Shown here: one piece after another, positions 1 through 11,180 of the stretch | How the letters are laid out: every line of letters begins with the position of its first letter | Numbering within the stretch: the first letter of the stretch is position 1 | DNA from: Eukaryota sp. TZLM1-RC | Lineage: Eukaryota; Metamonada: BaSk clade | Direction of reading: 5' to 3' | DNA length: 64,000 nucleotides | Assembly: GCA_040285825.1 (NCBI GenBank) | Contig: JAUPSS010000001.1 | Span: 2,728,001 to 2,792,000, forward strand | The notes under the pieces: model-generated | The model's input: only the letters and a program-made list of their open reading frames with translations | The model's database searches: none | What the model was told of the DNA's origin: nothing | Made by a program: the position numbers and the translations under genes

Positions 1-605
1 TTCTTTTTGGCAAAGAATTTCCAAAATCTTGTTAAAAATAATAAAAAAAAATGTTGTTATGTTCCATTTGTTTGATTTCAATTGGGAGGAAAAAGAACGC
101 ATTTCCATTGACACAGGAACAGAACTGACAGGACTCACCTCTACAGGAATTTTAACAGGTGCACGAAGAGAATCACTTGTTTGACAGTCAAAACAAAACA
201 AGAGAGGGCGACAATTGGAAGAATTAGAGAGGAACTTTTTGCAAAAAGGACAATTATGTTTCAAGACATTATCCGTAGGATCAGGAGCAACAGTTTTTGG
301 TAAATGAGTTTGATCAATATTTAAATCATAATTAACATCATCAGCAGAAACATTGGGAACAGGAGGAAGATTCAGTGCGGATGGCGTTTGCAAACTATTA
401 ACAATAGAAATATTTGTTTTCAGTCTCATTGTTTCGGTAATAATATCAGGACATTTTCTAATGTTATTTGAAGTTGATTCAAATAAAAATTAGATTCACC
501 ATGGATCAGATGAACATCATAAGGAAACCTTTGAAAAAATTCAAAAACAAAATTTTTTCCACCTCCTAAAAAAGCTGCTTTACATAAAATTTTTTTTTGA
601 AAAAT
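1..605 (-). mobile_element. LINE fragments: N-terminal zinc-finger ORF piece (72-429) and a family C piece (about 460-595)
   Basis: Reading the minus strand from an ATG at 429, an open frame runs to about position 72 and carries two CxxC pairs (CPFC and CFDC, about 18 residues apart). The more complete family B element at 2.9-6.2 kb has a comparable CxxC pair (CNTCG ... CLKC) in its N-terminal region, so this is probably the 5' end of a related LINE ORF. The frame breaks at an A/T run near 45-60. Positions 460-595 match, in the same orientation, the stretch at about 34,680-34,800 of the family C LINE. The piece runs off the left window edge and is cut by the family D tail at about 606. Confidence 0.6.
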
Positions 606-845
606 TTTAATTTATTATTAAACTACAGTCTAAAAGTCAATATCTTCAAAACAAGCTTCCACACCATCAAACCTCACAACAGCAATTTCTTCGTAATGTG
701 CACTGACAGACATCAAAGCTTTCGAAATCATTTTAGGAATTGATTTGAAAATAGTAAAAACAATACGATTTAGCCACAAGCGACGATCAAAACGCTTATT
801 CATTCTTCTTTTCACAAGATTTTCAAAATCATCAATAAAATTTGT
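606..845 (-). mobile_element. LINE family D, 3' end only (5'-truncated)
   Basis: The minus-strand frame 815-630 encodes the extreme C-terminus of a LINE polyprotein (RFDRRLWLNRIVFTIFK ... FEDIDF then stop). The same tail recurs at 26.5 kb (minus) and 49.5 kb (plus). The truncation just upstream, and its position inside a family C remnant, fit target-primed insertion of a dead-on-arrival copy. Confidence 0.75.
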
Positions 846-1655
846 TTCATTTCATTTACTTTTATTCAACAACAAATACGAAATACACAATTAAAACTCC
901 ACATCCTCAAAACCTGCCTCCCCTACATCAAAACAATTAATTGCTAAAGATTCAGAAAATTTCCCAAAAGAAGATAGTGAATCAGAAATTAGTTTTACCA
1001 TTCCCTTAAAAATAGAAAATACAATCCTGTTTTGCCAGTAAACACGATTGAAAATTCTTCCAGTTCTTTCCTTTACAACAACAACATAATCCTCAAGGAA
1101 AGCCATAGCAGCCTTACCTAGAGATCCAAGCAGAGAAAAAACAAATGGACATAAATTATATTGGGCATGAGAATTTTCATTAACCGAAGAAATGGGATTC
1201 GCATATTTAGCAATTTTATATTTTTCGCCTGCAAGAAGAGGATTATTTACATACGAGTTAATGAAAGAATGAAGAGGTAATGAAATGTTTACAGTTCAAA
1301 AGATGAGTAAACAAAAGAGGTTTACCACATTTACAAGTTAAATGATTGGGCAAATTGTTTGGCCACAGAAAACAACGAAAACGCATGTTTAGAAGCCATT
1401 CATTGTTTTTTAACAAAAGTCCATAAACAGAGGGAACTTGAGTTACTAAAGCAGCAGCTGAACTATCACGAATATCCTTTAAAAAATTACCGAAAGTGGG
1501 ATTTTTAGTTTTGGCCAAGCCAAGTCTTACTTCATAATCCAAGCCTTCATATAATTTAACCAGATGGTGCTGAAGCTTTTTCAAGCAAAAACGTAAATAT
1601 GGAAGTGATCGGGTGGGAATTTCTTGAACATTTTGAGGAAAACACTGAATCCAGA
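846..1655 (-). mobile_element. LINE family C, 3' portion, interrupted by family A
   Basis: Minus-strand frames 1584-1258 and 1106-891 match the C-terminal part of the family C LINE at 33.6-34.7 kb almost base for base. They include the CKCGKPLLFTHLLNC zinc motif and the terminal EAGFEDVEF. Relative to that copy, about 190 nt around the RGDL endonuclease motif are missing near 1257, so this copy is internally deleted. The match stops at about 1655, where the 3' tail of a family A LINE begins. Confidence 0.75.
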
Positions 1656-2895
1656 TATTTTTTTATTTAAATTTAATTTTATGCAAAACCTATAAATCAA
1701 CATCTAAAAAAATCCATCTCTCCCAGAACAAAAACACTAGATGCAACTCTCTCATAGTGAGATTCAAGAGAAAGCAAAGCATCAGAAACCATCTTCAACA
1801 TCCCCTTAAAAATAGAAAACACAATTCTATTTTGCCAAAACAATCTGTTGAAATTTCTGCCAGTTCTTCTCTTTACAATCATTTCAAAATCATCCAAAAA
1901 ACGTAAAGCAGTTGGTGCAAGTGAACCAAAAAGGGAAAATACAAATGGATACAAATTGTATTTTGCATGCTGTAGACTGGCCAATTTGGACAAAGGTTCA
2001 TTGTATTTTTTGAATTTAAAATTTTCAGCATTTGAAAGGGGATTATGAATTTCAGAATTAACTAGCCTTTCATTTGAGGCATTACAAGGATCAACAGACA
2101 TTACATCCAATAAAATGAAACTTCCATCTAATCCAGGTAATATAACATCACCTCTATTATTCTTATGAAAAACATCTTCAGCATCAAACAGACTTGACAA
2201 CAGAGGTTCCAAGAAGGATTCAATTCTATGAGATTTACACATACAATATAACTGGTCTCTTACAGCATCATGAACTTTGCTTCTAAAAGTAATAAAATGT
2301 TTACAATTTAACAAATGAGTAGTTGTAATTTCTCGAGAACATTTACAAATTAAATTATGAGGTAAATTATCAGGCCAGATAAAGGAACGAAATCTCATAT
2401 TTAGAGTCCAAGCAGAATCGGTTAAGAGAGTACCATAAACTTGGGGAATTGTTGTTACTAAGGCAGAAGAAGTACTGTCACACATATCTTGTAAAAGATT
2501 TGCAAAAGCGGGATTCTGTTTCTTGGCCAAGCCAAGTCTAACATCAAAATCCAAGCTTTCAAAACTCTTTGACAATTTTTGTTGCAGCTTTTTACAGCAA
2601 AATTGTAAATTTAAAAGAGATCGGTTTGGAATTTCTTGAATTGATTGAGGAAAACATTTGGTCCAAATTTGTGGCGGCAGTTTTTCAAGTTCACAAGATA
2701 ACTCATACAAATAGGGACTGCAATTGGGAACTAACAGATGAGAATCATCAGGAAATCTACGAGAAAATTCATAAATAAAATTTTTGCCACCACCCAAGAA
2801 TGTTGATTGACACAAAATTGAAGATTTAGTAAATCCAATACCACCCAAATTTGTTGAAGAAAATAAGTGACTTTTCAACATTCCTGGTTCTACAT
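1656..2895 (-). mobile_element. LINE family A, 3' part (continues at 6235-6480 beyond a family B insertion)
   Basis: The frame 2881-1697 encodes 394 residues: the segment after the reverse transcriptase, a CxCx(8)Hx(4)C zinc motif (CKCSREITTTHLLNC), an RGDV...LD stretch where the restriction-like endonuclease of R2/CRE-type LINEs carries its PD...D residues, and the WQNRIVFSIFKGM tail. It is about 95% identical to the copy at 59.9-61.5 kb. That copy shows the sequence should continue through TTCTACAGCC; here it stops after TTCTACA and resumes at 6235, so a family B LINE sits inside it. Its 3' tail lies within family C sequence, making a three-level nest. Confidence 0.8.
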
Positions 2896-5800
2896 AAAAA
2901 TATTAATTTATTGAATTTGCACACTTGATTAAATAAAATCATAACTAATGGGACGACTATCATTAAACCAAGATTTCCTCTACAAAATCTTGATTTGCTT
3001 GCTGTCTAGCTAAAGCTTCTCTAATTCGATTGAAAAACCGCGGTAATCTATTAATAATGGCAAATTGAATCCGTGAACGCCATAAAAAAATATCAAATCT
3101 TTTCATTGTTTTTTCTTTCACCATTTTTTGGAAGTCATCCAAAAAAGTTTCTGCTTCAACTGATAATCTTCCATTTATCGAAAATGGAAAAGCAATAAAA
3201 ACCAGCTGTGTATTTCTATCGATATTTGCATCTTCAATTTCTTTATCATATTTTCTATGTTTTTCTTTTGCTTTAAAATCCAGAGCAGCCACAGGATTAA
3301 GTTTTCTTCTGTGAACCAAAGTATCGTTTGCAACATTACATGAGACAAAGTCAACAATAGCTTCAGAATTATCAATCCAATCACAGTATACATCACCTCT
3401 ATCATCAGAACCAAAATTATTCAGAGAAAGTGTTTCTTTCAGCAGAGGCTCTTTGATACACGATATTCTTGCAGTTTGTGCCATATTGAAAACAGTGTCT
3501 CTAACAGCATCAAGTAATGAAGAACGATAAGTTATCAATTTAGAGCAATTTAGAGCATGGCGCAAAGTGAGTTGAGGTGAATTCGAACAAATACATTTTT
3601 CTTTTGATAATAATTGGTTAATGGGGATGTTCAAATATAATCTCATTTTTGTTACAAATGCTTCATTAGTAGCACACAATCCAAATCTTCGTGGTACAAT
3701 GGTTACAAAAAGTGAAGAATCTGACACCTTGTTTTCACAAACACCCTTTTCCAATAACAATGAGTGAAGATCTTGATTTAAAACAGCCGAGCTGCAAATA
3801 TTATTATAAAGATCTTTTTCATACATTCCAGTCAATCTTTTCTGTAATGTTCGAAGAGTGTACTTCAAATTTAAAACATTTTTTTCTGGAATATTGCCAT
3901 TGAATGATTGGGGAAAACATCGACCCCATTTTTCTACATCAATTCTTGAAATTTCTTCATTTAATGCAAAAACAGTGGAACTTTGCGTTGTCATCAATAA
4001 ATCTTCCCAATCTGCAAATCTTTCGGAGAACTCAAAGATTGCATTTCTGCATCCACCAACAAAAGCACACGAGGTAAGAATAGAAGCCTTCGTCCACCCT
4101 AAACCACCATATTGTGGACTAAGGTAAGCATGATCTGGAATTTGAAACATTTTACATCCCAGTAATTGAGACAGAACTTTTGCACGTAACTCATTAAACT
4201 TTTGAGCCAAAGGTCTAGTGACGAGAGGATTTGTAGATCGAAATATATGATTAAAATTGGAACTAAAACACAGTCTTATAATGGTAAATTTGATGTGTTT
4301 TTTTATATCTAAATTCATCATTCGGTCAATTTTGTCAGAAATTGAGTTCAACTTTTCAAACAATTTTTTGGTAATTTCATCATTATTTCCTAAAAACGAA
4401 CCCAAATGACGAATAGCATCAATTGAATATAATTTGGCTTGAATTTCAATATCATCAATTATTGTGGAAACTGGAGAATTCGATAACAAAACACATTTAA
4501 GTAAATTAAGTCGGAGACCAATTTTGGTAAATAATTCTTTAAAACATACAGTTGCTTTTTTTCACAATATTTAATTCACCAATAAGCACAACATCATCCA
4601 TATATGCAATCATTTTTAGTGAAGGAAACATCTCTTGAATTTGCGGTAGAATAGGATGAATGGCCAAACAAAACAAAAGAGGTCCTAACGGATCTCCTTG
4701 CTTTACGCCACTTGATGAAATCAAAATGTTGTTACCAAAATGTAAATTAGAATATGTGCAATATGTTGATTGAAAATATGGTATTAATTCTGGCATATAT
4801 TGCAATAGAGCACCATGGATACTGCGACGACTTAGCGAATTGAAAGCATTACTAAAATCCAATGACATGCAAACATTGGATTCATTTTGACGAAATAAGA
4901 CATCAGTAGCAAAAATCGCTGAAGAGACTCCATCTGTAGTATTTATACCATATTGAAAGGGTAATAAAATCTTTTTAGCTTTTTCATTGAACCTGCTTAA
5001 GCAACACGCAGAAAAAATATTATGTAAGCTCTCAGAGACTGCAATAGGACGAACATCCATTTTTGAATTTTTGACAAGTGCAGTCAAACGAGAACTTCTT
5101 AATTCTTCTGGGTACTTGCGTTGACCAGATAATATTTGGTTGAAAAATTTGGTCAATAAACCAAGGCAATCTTCTGAAGAAATAATCGCGGCTTTTACAT
5201 GATCAATAGTTATACCAGAAAGTCCGGCAGACTTACCACGAGGTCTCTTTTTGATAACCGAAAAAACTTCTGATGGCATCAATGGATAATTTTCCCAGTA
5301 TGTGCCGTAAAAATTTTGATCCATAACAGGGTCTTCATAAGGATGAAGTATTTTCAGTTTATCTACTGTATTTTCATTGTTCGGTGCTTTGACTCCAGGA
5401 CTTAAAGCTGACAAAGCCTTGGACCATTTGTTGTCAAAGCATTTGTCTTCAAAAATTTTACTTAATTTCTCGGATGACTGATTTCTCGGTGCTATATTGG
5501 TTAAATCTTCGGAAATATTAACGAAATTTTGTTCAAAAGGAGGACAAAAAGAACCAAAAAAATTCCCAAATAATATTGATAGCATACTTTCCTTTACATA
5601 ATTGATCCAAAAATCTTTGAAAAACGAAAGCAAATTCATTGCATTTGGTCGGATGAATTTCTTGAGGTATTCTTATAGGAGGATGGTAGTTATCAACTAT
5701 GCGGCATTTCAAGCAGCGATCAGAAGTTTTTCCTTTTGCATTTTTTTCTAAAAAGAAATACCACAAGTGTTGCAAGTTTTGTGCTTCAATCGATTGCTAA

Positions 5801-6234
5801 CTGGTTTTGCAACAACTTGTGGAGCATTATTTATGGGTTCTACCTTAGACTCTTTCCTTCTAATAAATTTTCTTTTACATTTTGTTTCAGAATTTGCCGC
5901 ATCATTTTTTCCAACATTGGGGCATGTTCGAGCATTATGTCCCTGTTGTCGACACTTTGAGCATCTGTAGGAGCGTGGCTTTGTTTTTGAACAAACTTTT
6001 TTTTTCATCGTGATTGTCTAAAAATTCTTGATCAGAATTTTTTTTGTCCAAAAATGAAGAGAGAAGAGGTTGAGGAGGAGAGGTGGAAAGGACGTCTTGA
6101 GCATCTTGTTGACTATCGTTCTTTCTTTTGACTCCATTAGAATCAGAAACTGATTCAGACATCAACAAGAAAGAATATAAACAATGATCTCGGTTCAGCC
6201 AGGTTTTAAGTTAAACGGTTATATGTAGAGGAAG
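2896..6234 (-). mobile_element. LINE family B, near full-length, frameshifted (RT plus restriction-like endonuclease)
   Basis: The longest LINE in the window. In order on the minus strand: an N-terminal frame from 6168; a CCHC knuckle CSKCRQQGHNARTCP at about 5940; a CxxC pair; a reverse transcriptase (5639-4539) with LDFSNAFNS (motif A), SSGVKQGDPLGPLLFCLAI (motif B) and AYMDD (motif C); then a 508-residue frame (4489-2963) with the CICSNSPQLTLRHALNC zinc motif and DDRGDVYCD...VDF endonuclease region. Frameshifts near 6000, 5750, 5640 and 4540 make it non-functional as it stands. The architecture is that of early-branching RLE-type non-LTR elements (R2/CRE/NeSL-like); I cannot assign the clade. 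Other family B pieces lie at 11.6, 22.3, 25.8 and 54.2-56.5 kb. Confidence 0.85.
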
Positions 6235-6480
6235 AAAAAAAAATGTTCTCAATGAATTAAATGAACGACAAAAATCTAATGCTATGGAAGGAGCACAAGA
6301 TCTCAAAATGTGGGTTATTCTCCCAGTGTAGCAAATTTTAAGCATGAAAAATATGCTCTTCTATATCTAAAGAAGAAATTGAATCAAGTCCAATTTTCAT
6401 TTTTTCCAAAATAACTTGCAATTCATTCTGAATTTGAGGCACGTTTCCTAACCAACAAGTGTTAGGTTTGTTGATTAGTT
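6235..6480 (-). mobile_element. LINE family A, upstream fragment of the copy split by family B
   Basis: This stretch matches positions about 61,110-61,330 of the other family A copy (same strand), so it is the 5'-ward continuation of the element at 1656-2895. A few bases of family A sequence around the junction are missing, so the family B insertion was accompanied by a small target deletion. Confidence 0.7.
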
Positions 6481-6587
6481 TATTGAAATAAATCGAAATC
6501 TGTCAAAATTTCTTTTTCCGAGAATTTCGAAAAAAGGTCCTGATTCATCAACAATTCATCAACTTTGTACTACTGTGTAATTAGCTG

Positions 6588-7471
6588 ATGTCCATTCCTG
6601 TTCAAAAGCAAATACTCTTCTTCACACAAATCCCTCCCCAAGTCTTTGTCGAAGTAAGTCAAAATGGAAAAAGTTTGTATTCTTACCCATACTAATCCAA
6701 GTCACATGGGTACAACTCTCCGGTGTCAGTAATGCTTGTAATTTAACTATCGTCAGGGTAGGAAACCAGTTATTCTTTGAGTTTTCCCCCATCAGCTCTG
6801 ACCAAATACTTTTGAAGACTCCCGCAGAACATGCATATCTTTCCAGTCCAGCTAACCTTGTACTTAAAGACCCCTTCCAGCAAAAGAGGTACTGGGTTCG
6901 CTTTCAAAACGCAAACTCTGACAAACTGATATTTACACACATTCAGCAAGCCGTAGCTCTGGCAAAATCTGCTCAACAACAACAACCTCCACAGCCCATT
7001 GCTCACAATGTTCCCGTTCACAACAATGCATCTCAACCTCCTGCTCAATCCATCAGTTCTCATTCTGTACCTCAAAGCCAAAGCTTTGATGCCATTCATC
7101 TGCAGATTAAATCTAATGGAGACTCTTTTGCTGAACTTACAGAACTTCCCTCTGGTTATGTTTATGACATTTCTCCAACTGTCTTTAATCACGATTTTAC
7201 CATTGAACAACGCCTTGTCTCGTCGATGTACCAAAGAAAAGATATTCTCAAGAATGCTAGAATGGCTAGATCCATTGCCAGAAAGGAAGGAGCTTCCTTC
7301 AACCCTCCTAGCGAGCCTAGTCCTCCTGTACAACCACCTAGTTCTGGAAACCCTATCAAGGATCGGCTATTGGAGATGGGATTTCCTGAGGATAAGGTCA
7401 ATACTGCACTTTCTGTATCAGGAGGTGATCAAAGTAAAGCTTTACATGTTTTGTTGACTGGTTCATTGTGA
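6588..7471 (+). CDS. UBA-domain protein, unknown function (start and first exon uncertain)
   Basis: The main frame is open from about 6665 to the TGA ending at 7471. The C-terminal 40 residues (DRLLEMGFPEDKVNTALS...) are a typical UBA domain, a three-helix fold that usually binds ubiquitin. Before it comes a Pro/Gln-rich linker (QQQQPPQP) and a conserved-looking globular N-terminal part (about 90 residues). A plausible first exon starts at ATG 6588 and ends at a GTAAGT donor at 6654. The nearest AG (6700-6701) puts the next exon out of frame, whereas the AG at 6768-6769 restores it, implying a 116-nt intron, long for this window. I do not recognise the N-terminal domain. The gene stands alone after the LINE nest. 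Confidence 0.6.
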
Positions 7472-7546
7472 TTTTTGCGTTAGTTTTTGTACATAAAAAA
7501 TGTGTTATTCTTTTTTTAATCATTTTAAAACAGTGTGCGTTTCTCC

Positions 7547-7634
7547 TTCAAAACAAGCCGTAGAATTCTTATGTGATGATGTTTTGTCTTTTCAAAACAA
7601 GCCGTAGAATTTTTATGTGATGATGTTTTGTCTT
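7547..7634. repeat. 44-bp tandem duplication in the intergenic region
   Basis: Two adjacent 44-bp units (7547-7590 and 7591-7634) share the core TTCAAAACAAGCCGTAGAAT and differ at one base. They lie in the 3' flank of the UBA gene; no coding potential is seen. Confidence 0.85.
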
Positions 7635-7860
7635 TTCATCAAAATATAATTTTTGATACAGACAGTTTGAGTCTTGTTTACCGATAATGAATTACCCTGA
7701 TTTTTTACTAAACTTACATGCTGAAAGAAATTAGGAACCAAAGTAGGGGAAACTCAATTAGGAGAAATGAATTTCGCAAAGAGGGCACAGGAGAACAAAA
7801 ATACTTTTTTACCTGCACCTTCAACTCGTTGACTTATCTACATCTCAAACTATCCACAAC

Positions 7861-8820
7861 ATGGCTGACCGATATTCTGATGACCTCTACTTACAAATTG
7901 AAGAGTTTGAACGTGACAAGCGTAAAATCGAACGCCAAATTTTTGAAGAACGTGAACGTGCAAAACATCTTCAAACAGAAGTGGACAATTGTATGATATG
8001 ACGTCCTCTTAATCTTAGTACATGCTCAGATAAAGTCAGTGACAGAACGTGAGCAGACACTCCTGAACTCCAACCACGAACTCAAGGCCATCTTACAGAG
8101 TCACCAAGATGAACATATACAACTTCAGACTGAATTGAAGAAAGCTCGGTATGATTTATTGCCATTTCTAATTACAGTGCACAAATTGCATATTTTATGG
8201 AACAAACTGAAAACGAACGCTCAAAGTGTAAGACGGCGCAAAAAGACTTTGCTCAAAAACTAGAACAGATAAACTCAAAACTTGCAGAGTATCATGAATA
8301 TTACTCCTCTCAAACGTTGGCAAAAACACTCGAAACTGTGCAGAAAGAAAAAAGAGACCTGGAGATACAACTGAACCGTCTCTCCAATGAAAGTAATACT
8401 GCTGACCTCCAAAGAGAAATAGCAGACTGTCAGGATAGAAATGAAAAGCTTCAGGCCGAAACTAATGAATTAAAAAGCCATAATGAATCCTTACTTACAG
8501 AACAACAGAATTTAGTGGACCAAATTCAAAACTTGAAAGAAGAACTTTCTAAAGTAAACGTACCAAACCATGACAACAGCAACACTTCTGAATCCGAACA
8601 CAAATCACAACTAGATGAAAAAGAAGACCACTCTGAAGTTTCAATGTTGAAATCTCAACTCTCAGAATGGGAAAAAGTAGTGAACCAATCAACTTATGCA
8701 ATTGATCTGATTCACGACAATGTATGTGAAGCGTGTCAGGAAATAGTCAAAGCAGCTCTCGAACAAGCACAAGAACCTGAGGTAACTGGAGCAAACCAAA
8801 AGGGAGATATGCAATCATAG
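7861..8820 (+). CDS. Coiled-coil protein with two ultra-short introns
   Basis: The start is ATG 7861 (MADRYSDDLYLQ). Translation is continuous only if two introns are removed: 7991-8018 (28 nt, GTATGA...TTAG) and 8149-8177 (29 nt, GTATGA...ACAG). The joined frame ends at TAG 8820 and gives roughly 300 residues. Almost all of it is heptad-rich Glu/Lys/Gln coiled coil (for example EKRDLEIQLNRLSNE), with an acidic, Asn/Ser-rich break around residues 205-225 and a short C-terminal region with CEACQE. Such proteins are usually cytoskeletal or centriolar, but nothing here fixes the role. The matching donors and the frame restoration make the introns convincing. Confidence 0.75.
7991..8018 (+). other. 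28-nt spliceosomal intron
   Basis: GTATGA donor and CTTAG acceptor; a CTTAAT-like branch motif lies a few bases before the AG. Removing it joins ...EVDN to LHAQIKSV in frame, while the next AG (8028-8029) leads to an immediate stop. Confidence 0.75.
8149..8177 (+). other. 29-nt spliceosomal intron
   Basis: GTATGA donor, CTAATTACAG acceptor. Removal joins ...ELKKAR to AQIAYFMEQ in frame. It has the same donor hexamer as the upstream intron. Confidence 0.75.
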
Positions 8821-8859
8821 ACTAAATTGTGATGAATTTTGTTTTCATAAAGGAATTTA

Positions 8860-9260
8860 AATTAAAAATTTATTCCTGGAACAGACACATTTTAAAACTC
8901 AACCCAAAACCTTAACTAATGCTTTCACCTACTCAAACCCCATCAATTGAATGACGGGATGTTTTCGCTATTCACTTGCATAGCAACTCGGTTGTTATAA
9001 AACTCCGTAATGTTATTCAAAATGGAGTTAATATAACGCAGAAATGCTTTCAATAACGAAATTACAATTCTGTTCTTCCAAATTAAAAAATGGAATGTAC
9101 AACCACTTTCTTTGAGAAGTTTTCCTAAATAATTTAAAAAATTGAGACCTGTTCCAATGGTGCCAAAAACTGAAATAGCATTTAGGACAAATTTGATGTT
9201 TCTGCCTCTTGCTCCATTGAGACGTTGGAGAAGGGCAATAAGATATTTAAAAGGATGCTA
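8860..9260 (-). mobile_element. LINE family E, 3' end fragment
   Basis: The minus strand reads continuously from about 9258 to a TGA near 8945, ending in a segment FLIWKNRIVISLLKAFL that aligns with the C-terminal FWQNRIVFSIFKGM of families A-D. It is a fifth, more divergent family, truncated so that only about 100 C-terminal codons remain. It ends about 50 bp before the start codon of the next gene. Confidence 0.65.
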
Positions 9261-9306
9261 AAGATCAATACTTTATTACTGTAAACCAACATTAAGATAT
9301 CTCACA

Positions 9307-10836
9307 ATGCTACCTGCTCTCGAGAATGCTCTGGAAACTGCTATAGCAAGGCTCAGTCTACACCAAAGCGAACGCCTACGACTAGTTTCTCAATCATTCT
9401 CCAGGTTAGTTCGTCGTTCTTCACGGAAAAGAGTCAGTCTAGATTTGGTACCCATTGCTCCAATACCGTCCCATCTACCTTCAATATTCTCTCACTATCC
9501 GTTCCTCAAGACCCTTAAACTTCACTGGTCATTTGAATTCGGCAGTGATGCTGATCTGAAAAATAGCCTCGATGCTTGCAAGATTTTGAGAAATTTAAAC
9601 CATCTCTATTTGCCAATCACAGACCTTTCAATTTCCTCTCCTAGTCCTGTTCTCTCTCGTGTAGACTCCATCTATCATTCAAAGAATAAAATTCCTGTGT
9701 TTGTCTTTTCCAGCATTTTAGAACAACTTTCAAGGTCTTATCCTAAAATTAACTTTGCAATGATCAATACTGATGTTGATCAACATTTTGTGAATGCCAT
9801 CAATTCCGGTAAATTCATCAACTTGCAAAGTCTCTTTATCAAAAATTTGTTAATTCCAGCCAAATCATTAATTTCTATTCTAGAAAACCTTCCGAAATTA
9901 AAAACAATAATTTTTCATAATACTGCAAATACTGTTTCGTCCCTATTATTCAATCTGTCATGTACAGTTCCCCACATCCGATTCGAATGTATACCAATGA
10001 ATAATGAAGCAGAAGCAAATCCTGTGTTGATGGAAACAAGATTGCTGTCAAAATACACATCAATAACAGGACTGCAGTTCTCTCAAGCAGCATCATGTTG
10101 TCCTTGTTTAGAGAAGTTCTACGGACCTTTTGACTCACCTCTTGTGTGTTCAACTCCACTTACCCTGCGAACTGCTATTGTGAAGATCAATAAAAACTAT
10201 GAGAAAAGATTCAGAGAGTTTTGCTATATGATGGCTTCACTTCCTCTACTAACATCTGTTGGAGTGAACATCAGAACTGAAAAGTGTTGTTCCTTGTTTT
10301 TCAAATTATTACCATCATGTATTATTAATTTAGAATTATACCTTAAAACATCCAATTTGACGTCCTTGCAGTCCATTCCACTGCTGTGTCCGCTTCTTGA
10401 GTCACTGATACTGTCTGGAAAAGACATGGTTCTGGATGCATTACCTTGGAGCCAAATGGCATTTGTTCAGCGGTTGAATAAGTTGGAAAGATTGGTCTTG
10501 GAACATGTATATTTTGATGATACTGTTTGCATCTTCAAGTGTCCGATGTGGTCCCTTCGCTATCTGAGCATTAGTCAATTTACTACCCATCGTGGAAAAA
10601 TGCCATTGTCATTCCCTGAATTGCTTGAGAATTCTCCCTACTTGATAGACTTCTATATTGATGTTTACTTCTATGGTTTAATTAAACACTTAGCTCAACA
10701 CAACAAACGGTTGACCAGGTTCTGGACTGAAGAGGTAATTGAAGAAGGTGAGCTGCGAGAATTGGATTCCATTTTCACTGTTTTGGTAAGACCTCGGGGT
10801 TATCACAAGACAGACTTGTTATCGGGGGGTCATTAG
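9307..10836 (+). CDS. F-box/LRR-like protein (substrate adaptor candidate)
   Basis: A single-exon 509-residue frame from ATG 9307 to TAG 10836. The N-terminus (HQSERLRLVSQSFSRLVRRSS) fits a degenerate F-box, and the rest consists of irregular leucine-rich repeats (FLKTLKLHW, LNHLYLPITDLSI, LKTIIFHN, LESLILSGKDM, LERLVLEHVYF). F-box proteins link SKP1-cullin ubiquitin ligases to substrates through the repeats; that role here is inferred. A second gene of the same design lies at 14.3-15.7 kb on the other strand. The two share layout but little obvious sequence identity. Confidence 0.65.
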   Translation: MLPALENALETAIARLSLHQSERLRLVSQSFSRLVRRSSRKRVSLDLVPIAPIPSHLPSIFSHYPFLKTLKLHWSFEFGSDADLKNSLDACKILRNLNHLYLPITDLSISSPSPVLSRVDSIYHSKNKIPVFVFSSILEQLSRSYPKINFAMINTDVDQHFVNAINSGKFINLQSLFIKNLLIPAKSLISILENLPKLKTIIFHNTANTVSSLLFNLSCTVPHIRFECIPMNNEAEANPVLMETRLLSKYTSITGLQFSQAASCCPCLEKFYGPFDSPLVCSTPLTLRTAIVKINKNYEKRFREFCYMMASLPLLTSVGVNIRTEKCCSLFFKLLPSCIINLELYLKTSNLTSLQSIPLLCPLLESLILSGKDMVLDALPWSQMAFVQRLNKLERLVLEHVYFDDTVCIFKCPMWSLRYLSISQFTTHRGKMPLSFPELLENSPYLIDFYIDVYFYGLIKHLAQHNKRLTRFWTEEVIEEGELRELDSIFTVLVRPRGYHKTDLLSGGH

Positions 10837-11180
10837 GTCAGTAATAATGTACTTTTAAACAATTGAAATAATTCAGAAAATCAAGTTGAAACAAGTATAG
10901 TGGCAACAATAGTCCAATTTTGATCAAATTTCAGTCTTTGATCAATTAATTGTTTTTGATAATTGTTCAACAATCATCAATAATAAGTCGCTGTTTACAC
11001 CACGGGAAATCTAAACAAAGATATTTTCACAGTTGTGGTTGCGCATTGAACTTGACATTTCTTCTTTCCTCACTGAGCACCTACACTTTCTAGAATGACA
11101 GATACGTCAGAAACCTATGGACTTCACGTCACAGTCTTTGACATCTCTTGAAGAATAAACTTCGTTTCCAATTCTTTCGT
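10837..11180. other. Intergenic, no gene seen
   Basis: About 340 bp of AT-rich sequence after the F-box gene. I see no ORF, tRNA or clear repeat; it runs into the LINE remnant that starts near 11,180. Confidence 0.5.

Noticed and set aside
6770-7333. Long minus-strand frame opposite the UBA gene
   Set aside because: It is Arg/Leu-rich with no domain and mirrors the coding strand that holds a clear UBA motif.
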